From Brachynemurus nebulosus (Eukaryota > Arthropoda > Insecta > Neuroptera > Myrmeleontidae): a stretch of 64,000 nucleotides of DNA. Shown here in pieces: positions 58,076 through 64,000 of this stretch (within the stretch, counting starts at the first letter, position 1; each line of letters starts with the position of its first letter). The position numbers were made by a program, and so were the translations under genes. Where the stretch lies: contig JAPWDM010000014.1 in the NCBI GenBank assembly GCA_035578155.1, forward strand, positions 9,589,501 to 9,653,500, written 5' to 3'. Below the pieces are notes generated by a model. It was not told the DNA's origin. It did no database searches and saw only the letters and a program-made list of their open reading frames with translations.

Positions 58076-59932
58076 GAAACGAATAAATAACATATCAGAT
58101 AATTTCATTATTATTATTCAAATGGAAAAAAGTTACCTCTTAAGTTAGCTTGACTCACTTGAAATTATCACATAAGTCACTAATAATTATAACAATAAAA
58201 TTTATAGAGTAATTTTATAATGCCAACCGTATTTTATAACGCAGGTGAAAGGTTTCCAGTGAGACTCTCGGCCGAGACAACATCAGATAAAAGGTTGCAA
58301 ATATGGCCATTTATGATCTCGTTCGCAGAAAAAAGACATCCTCAAAAATAATACTAAACAAAAAAATTCCAAAAAATTCAATATAATTTCTCGTACGTAA
58401 TCTCGAAAGACAACGAGAGTCTTTTGACTCAGGGCCAAAAAACCAAAATAAAGGCGAGAGCATCACTGTACCCTCTCGTATTCATCCTGTCTCGGGGTAT
58501 CTAGTCAAAAGCCGGCATTAGAACTGCCAATATTCGAATGTATCTGATGACATCGCCAAATTGGGAAATAAATTTTGGTAAAATCAGAGTTATAAAAGAT
58601 TTATAGCTTGGAATATTTCCGAACTTGTATAATTTGGTTGTGAAAATGTCATTTGTGCTATTAAAATAACATATTTCTATCAGAATATCTGTACAAGCCA
58701 TACACTGTAAAAGCCATTCTTTTTATCAATTTTGAAAAATATAAAAAGAATCACGTAGAGTCTATAACAATTTCATATTTTTTACCTCTGTTATTGGAAT
58801 TATTATGGTTTGATAGATGACGTCATTTCAGAATATACACTAAAGAAAATTATTTTTTAAAAATAATTTCCTTCCATAAATATTTATATAATTTAGATTG
58901 ATTTTCTGATTAAAATGAAAATATTTAAAAACAAAACGAAAGCTAAAATTTAAATTTCACTCCCTGACGCTTTCAACATAATATTTTTATCCAGAAATTC
59001 TAAATATTATCAAACGAATATTTTCCGAATTTTACAGGAAAGCAAAAAAAAGTACTGCTCTAAATATTTCAAACCAATCATTTAGTATTCCATATAATTC
59101 AGTTTATGCTACCTCGTGAAGTATTTTCAAATAATAGTTCTACGTGACACTGCTGTATTTTGCATCACAACAGATGTGACACACTGACACTGTCAAAGCA
59201 CCATTTGACAAGTGACGACTAGTAATATTGACTACCATATTAATAATTTACTTACAACAGGGTAAAATTCATTCCAAATTTAATATTTTACTTGAAAAGA
59301 ACATAACCTCTTTTCGTCAACTTTAACCTATTTCAAATTTCTTGACAGCTACTGTACAGATTCAAAAACATTTGTGATTACACTGAATACACTGTGTCTG
59401 ACCCAACTAGGCACATTATCTTCACATGCAGGGGTCCGGTTCAAAGTCAAATTTATTTATTAAGAGAATGACTCATTTCAAAAATAAAATTTTGCCACAT
59501 ATAAAAGATATTATAATTTCTACTATCCTTTTTTCAATATAAATAGTATATCTTGTGAGAGATAGCTATATTACGAGTTTGTCTAAAACATAAATTTATG
59601 AGAATGAGTCATTTGCGGTTGTCGTTGGTTTCTCTGTAACAATTTATTGAGTTTTGCTACTTTTACGTTGCACAAATTCGTACGTAACGATTTGACAATT
59701 CTGAACAAATGGTAGATCCTTAGGACTGTGAACGAAATGCAAGGTTGATCTAGCTTTTTTTTACATTATTATAAAGTTATAATTGTAATGAAAAGACGCA
59801 TATTCATATATGATTTTTATTTCGTTTCCGTAAGTCTTTTGGTATAGAACCACTGTAGTCTTACTACTTTTGATAATATACAGAATGCAAAGTAAATAAT
59901 TCTCGTCGTTTGCAGGGGTGACTCATAGCACC
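58076..59932. other. AT-rich non-coding region
   Basis: No gene or element recognised. Confidence 0.5.
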
Positions 59933-60073
59933 CTGTAGACCAGAGGTGGCCAACCCGCGGCCCGCGGGCCGCATGTAGCCCGCAAGATTCATCACACTTA
60001 TACAAAATATGTTTATTTTATACTGACCAAGGTAGTGAAAACCAATGTATTAAAAAAAATACACAATATATAG

Positions 60074-61616
60074 CAGGGGTGGCCATAACGTGGCTCGCGA
60101 GCCGCTTGCGGCTCGCGAGTTGATCTTGTGCGGCTCTTTAATGCATCTCGAAAATTTGTTTTGATAGGTTTATTTTAAATAAGAAAAAAATCTAAAATTT
60201 CATTAAATGACATTAAAGAAGCCCTGGATGATGTTTTGAAAAAAAACTCAGTGCCTATCGAAAATATTGTTAGCATTGCTACCGACGGTGCATCGTCATT
60301 GACAGGAAACAAACAAAGACTTATTGAGCTTTTAAATGCTGACAAATCATATCCTCCTTTTGTACCTGTACATTGTATCATTCACAGAGAACATCTAGCA
60401 GCAAAATATTTCCAGTACCCACAAGTTATGCAAGTAGTTCTTAAAGTTGTAAACTACATTCGTTCAAGTGCTAAAACACACAGACAATTTAAATCCTTCA
60501 TAGAAGAGCTGGATAATGACGACCTTCCTGATGATGTATCTTGGTATTGCTTAGTGAGATGGCTATCAGTCGGTAATGTCCTTGGCAGATTTTTTCAGTT
60601 GCTTGAACCCATTAAACAATTTATGCAAGAAAAAGGAAAATCTTTCCCTGAACTTAGTGATCCACAGTGTTTGTTAAATTTAGGCTTTTTTACTGATGTT
60701 GTTGAGCATTTGCAGCAGCTGAACATGTTACTACAAGGTAGAGAAAAGCTTATTTCTGATTTAGCACAGAGCGTATTTAGCTTTCATAGCAAACTGACAC
60801 TTTTTCAGAGAGATCTTGAGACCAAAATGTTCGCTCATTTCAAATGTTTAAAGAAAACTTCTGAAAGGCTTGTTGACGATGACGTCCGGATTGAAATAAA
60901 AGATTATTTATGTAAATTGGCCGGTCTTGCTGAAGAATTCAATGACAGATTCACTGATTTGAGAAAACTGAAACCGTCTTTTTCCTTCCAAGACAACCCT
61001 TTCGCTATTGATGTTGTAGGTGATGGCTGTCCTCTTTCATCTCCAATAACAAAGGATGTAGCAGCAGTAGAGTTAGAAATACTTGAACTGCAAGAAGACG
61101 AAGCGTTGAAAGGACTGAAAAAAATTAGCGGTTCCACTGTTTAATTTTGGAAAAACATTCCAGAAATACCCACTAGCAAAAGAATGTTCTAAGAGACTGA
61201 TTTCAATTTTTGAAACTACTTACGCCTGTGAGTCTTTGTATTCAACAATGAAGTTTATTAAATCCAAGTATCGATCTGAACTAGCTGATGAACACTTAAC
61301 TGAACTCGTGCAAACTGCGCTCACCAGTTATGAGCCAGATTTCAAACAGCTCACGGCCAAAACGAACACAAGAAAAAGTACATAAAAAAATTAAGTTTTA
61401 GGTACATAGGTATGATGGATGTACTAACTAAAAAAAAAAGTATGTTTACATATTACAATTATATTTCTCATTCTTATGTCATAAATATACTTAGTTTCAT
61501 AAAAATGTAAAACGTGTATTCATTGTGTGAACCACCAATCTCAGAATGGGGTGGCTCTCTCCGAATCAGCTTCATGGGATTGCGGCTCCCAAAGGTAAAG
61601 GTAGTGGCCACCCCTG
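60074..61616 (+). mobile_element. Inner hAT element carrying a transposase fragment
   Basis: A 1,543-bp element with ends CAGGGGTGGCCATAACGTGG and AGGTAGTGGCCACCCCTG, and exact 8-bp duplications ATATATAG (60066-60073 and 61617-61624). Subterminal GGCTCGCGAG repeats follow the left end. It carries the C-terminal two thirds of a hAT transposase and sits inside another hAT element of a related terminus type. Confidence 0.95.
60179..61385 (+). pseudogene. hAT transposase (GTF2IRD2/ZBED-like group), 5'-deleted and frameshifted
   Basis: The open frame 60179-61144 (first stop-free codon 60179, no native ATG; a conventional start is not present) encodes about 320 residues. Visible blocks: IVSIATDGASSLTGNKQ, the TDGA catalytic-Asp motif; then VPVHCIIHREHLAAKYF, the CxxH helix; then FKSFIEEL and WYCLVRWLSVGNVLGRF, the RW motif. 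These are typical of Charlie-type hAT transposases related to GTF2IRD2 and SCAND3/ZBED proteins. The frame stops at 61142. The dimerisation region continues in another frame at 61140-61385: CSKRLISIFETTYACESLYS, then MKFIKSKYRSELADEHL and LTSYEPDF, ending TAA at 61383. One frameshift near 61120-61142 therefore breaks the gene. The BED finger and the first catalytic Asp are deleted. Sequence quality of the rest suggests a fairly recent loss. Confidence 0.92.
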
Positions 61617-61716
61617 ATATATAGGAACCCATTATTTTATATGCGGCCCGCGGAGTTATGATGCGCTTCCAAAGTGGCCCGCAAGATCATTTGGGTTGGC
61701 CACCCCTGCTGTAGAC

Positions 61717-62072
61717 ACTAAAACCACAAGAATTTTTTCGGAATTAACAGTTTGAGAAAATCGCAAATGAACTGGCTTCACGATGTTTCCAAATTTTTCT
61801 AAGTACGGTTCTGACTAATTTCGTTGACCAAAATTCAATGAAATTTTGTAAAAATGTTTACTTCTAATTACTATTTATTGTATGTTGCTTTTTTAACCTG
61901 TTAACCGGGGAATTAGCTATTGCTCAACTCGTTTCAGAATGGGGATTTTTTGTTCGCAGCGATAAGTATCATAATATCACACCTCAAATAATAAAAGAAT
62001 ATCGTTTTTAACTTATGGTTTTTATTTATTTTGATAAAATATTTTATATTTAAAATATAATTCAAATATATT
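61717..62072. other. Non-coding spacer
   Basis: No gene or element recognised between the hAT pair and the LTR. Confidence 0.5.
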
Positions 62073-62610
62073 TGTTACGTATGGTAGGCCTTAATGCTGC
62101 TTCCTAGTAGCGATAGCGTGGACCCCGAGCGGATGGGTCCGAACTCTTGGTTCTGATTGAACCATGATGGCTGCATGGTAGGGTAAGACAAGATTAACCC
62201 ATAAGTTTATTATAAAAGTATAAAAGTATATTTACAAAGCAATAGACTGGAAATTATAAACTGAACTTAACCTAAATCTAAAATTTAATATATTCCCATG
62301 ATTTAATATATCCCCATGATTTAGGAAGAGCTTACCCGTAACTATTGTAACCCAGGAATGATGATTACAATGGTCGTGAGACCATTGGATCATCCGACCA
62401 GCTAATGTCCTTTTATACCTATGTGCTGACCTGCTTATACATATTAGCTGTGGTCAGCGATTTTGCATATAAATCGGTGCTTGTCAATATAATGTGTTTG
62501 TTATTATTTATTAATATTACATAAATATGTATTTCATTACTGTTTATTATTAATACAATAATAAACAAAATATTTTACTATAATAATAACCAAAACACCG
62601 GTTCGTAACA
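62073..62610 (-). mobile_element. gypsy-type 3' LTR
   Basis: A 538-bp LTR on the minus strand, running from TGTTACGAACCGG (62610) to CATACGTAACA (62073), so the ends are TG...CA with a TGTTACG inverted repeat. On the minus strand it has a TATAAAAGG box (about 62418-62410) and an AATAAA signal (about 62210). Just outside its start is the purine-rich GCAGAAGGGAGTGT, a polypurine-tract-like sequence, which makes it a 3' LTR with the internal region to the right. The bases on the left (ATATT then AAATAT) do not match any tRNA primer site. No partner LTR is in the window. Confidence 0.75.
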
Positions 62611-63570
62611 ACACTCCCTTCTGCGAAAAAGATGGTTACTCATTTGAAGAACCAGCCTTTTCGGAAAAAAAGTGGCCTTTTGCATCTTCCTAAATCTGTT
62701 AAAATCCCCCCTTAATAAAAAAAACCAGGTAAACGTTACATTTGAAAGGAAATCAACAGGTAGTACAAACATAGTAGGTAATAAGTGTTTAATAAGTAAT
62801 AAGTCTTCTATCTCCTTTTCGAGCCGTTATTCCAATCTTCTAACTCAGACAAGGGGTCGCTTCTACGGTTTCATCCTTCGGCGCCTCCATTAACGTTCTC
62901 TCCTCTTCTTTCCGTCGGGAGCCGTCTTGGTATTGCCTCTCCTCGCGTCTATGTATCTTTCCTTTGGGACCTTGTCCTCCTCTTCTGAGTTCCGGGTGAG
63001 GTGGCCAATTGGTTGATCCTTGTCGTTCCAGAAAAGTTCCTTCTGCTGTGGTTCGTCCTTGGGTCGCCTTGCTCCCGATACATTCCCAGTATTAACGTGT
63101 CCCGTGACTGGACAGACAGTATCCGTAGTGCCTATATGGCATACCCATCCATGGACTGGCTTATTTCTGTATCAACTTCCTTCGGCACCAACCATTAACC
63201 ATCTCTCAGTTGTTCCATGTGGTCCAAATGTCTCCTTCCCCCGATGAATCCCTTTGACCCCTATTCTGTGAGTTTTCCTCCCTTGCATTATATTTTTATA
63301 TCCTTGATTGGTGCTTAATAAAATATACCCGTAAAGTTTTTATATTCCCATCGTTTTCGATTTTAATTTCCCTTTTGTCAGTCGGCTTCCTTGTTCTGCC
63401 TTTTCCTTTTATTCCCATTTTTCTTCAGAAACTTCCTTTGAATACTCCAAAATTCCTCTCTGATGATATTTCCCTTGGAATCCCTCTTTGTGGTTTTTCC
63501 GGTGAGTCCATCCTTGAGTTCGTCCTTGAGTGTCCCCTTTTTAATGGAATTCGTCCTAGAATTCCCCCTT
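62611..63570 (-). mobile_element. gypsy internal 3' region (decayed or non-coding)
   Basis: This lies next to the 3' LTR and is strongly purine-rich on the minus strand (pyrimidine-rich as written). On the minus strand it has Arg/Glu-rich frames such as PELRRGGQGPKGK but no integrase or reverse-transcriptase motif that I recognise. From about 63420 the text breaks into CCTTGAATTC-like units that lead into the minisatellite. Confidence 0.5.
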
Positions 63571-64000
63571 GAATCGAATTCGCCCTTGAATTCTTCATTT
63601 TAAATGAATTCCCTTGAATTCTTCTTTTTGTATTCCTTTAATTGAATTCCCTTCAATTCTTCTTTTTGTATCCCTTTGAATGAATTCCCTTGAATTCTTC
63701 TTTTTGTATTCCTTTAATTGAATTCCCTTGAATTCTTCCTTTTGTATTCCTTTATTTGAATTCCCTTGAATTCTTCTTTTTGTATCCCTTTAATTGAATT
63801 CCCTTGAATTCTTCCTTTTGTATTCCTTTATTTGAATTCCCTTGAATTCTTCCTTTTGTATTCCTTTAAATGAATTCCCTTGAATTCTTCCTTTTGTATT
63901 CCTTTAATTGAATTCCCTTGAATTCTTCCTTTTGTATTCCTTTAATTTAATTCCCTTGAATTCTTCCTTTTGTAGTCCTTTAACTGAATTCCCTTGAATT
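63571..64000. repeat. 38-bp minisatellite, about 11 units, runs off the edge
   Basis: The unit is AATTCCCTTGAATTCTTC followed by (C/T)TTTTGTATTCCTTTAATTG, 38 bp, with small changes between copies (T/C at one site, TCC/TTC, AAT/ATT). Most units have two GAATTC sites. The array continues to the last base of the window, so its true length is unknown. Confidence 0.95.

Larger units (their letters stand above)
59941..61708. mobile_element. Outer hAT MITE split by a nested hAT
   Basis: The left part (59941-60073) starts CAGAGGTGGCCAACCCGCGG; the right part (61625-61708) ends TTGGGTTGGCCACCCCTG. Both sides carry the exact 8-bp duplication CTGTAGAC (59933-59940 and 61709-61716). Removing the inner insertion leaves about 217 bp of a GC-rich non-autonomous element with GCGGCCCGCGG subterminal motifs. 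Confidence 0.93.

Noticed and set aside
63001..63572. Plus-strand frames of about 65-75 codons
   Set aside because: They lie on the pyrimidine-rich strand of the gypsy internal region, opposite to the element's coding direction, with no domain.

Overview
The window is AT-rich eukaryotic DNA, almost certainly from an arthropod and probably an insect. Nothing in it looks bacterial or viral. Only one host gene is supported: a kinesin-3 motor of the unc-104/KIF1A type on the minus strand. Its first coding exon is at 11997-12096 and its second at 964-1040. Both have consensus splice sites and the reading phases match exactly across a 10,956-base intron. A splice acceptor just upstream of the ATG (12118/12119) implies at least one more non-coding 5' exon further right. 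The rest of the motor domain, including the P-loop, lies beyond the left edge.

Everything else is intron or flanking DNA filled with transposable-element remnants, mostly short non-autonomous DNA transposons. Many can be bounded to the base by inverted termini plus target-site duplications. hAT elements (8-bp duplications): 8455-8867, 15866-16060, 23445-24767, 51892-52065 and a nested pair at 59941-61708. pogo/Tigger-like elements (TA duplications): 9433-10060, 28282-29814, 30662-31036, 32004-34275, and 56194-56458 with a weaker duplication. mariner elements lie side by side at 36838-37735 and 37756-38287. piggyBac-like elements (TTAA) are at 25182-26077 and 46317-47206. PIF/Harbinger-like elements (3-bp duplications) are at 42367-43159, 48751-49592 and 57572-58072. 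A 3' gypsy-type LTR lies at 62073-62610. One terminal-inverted-repeat family with an apparent 4-bp TATA duplication (8975-10411) I cannot place.

Four elements keep recognisable but broken transposase or accessory coding sequence: a hAT transposase with a frameshift (60179-61385), two mariner remnants (36893-37600 and 37822-38112) and a MADF-type fragment (57778-57867). Two further remnants are less certain (24100-24405 and 28862-29343).

Other structure includes a 169-bp tandem repeat shared in opposite orientation by two loci about 18 kb apart, a 38-bp minisatellite running off the right edge, several long fold-back repeats, two perfect palindromes, and TA/CA microsatellites that serve as a junction for several elements. 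I found no intact autonomous transposon, no RNA gene beyond a possible tRNA-derived SINE, and no CRISPR. I found no evidence of a new multi-gene system. The strongest novelty candidates are the unplaced TATA-duplicating element, the 169-bp repeat and the GGGAGGTTTGGGAC-rich pogo-like element.
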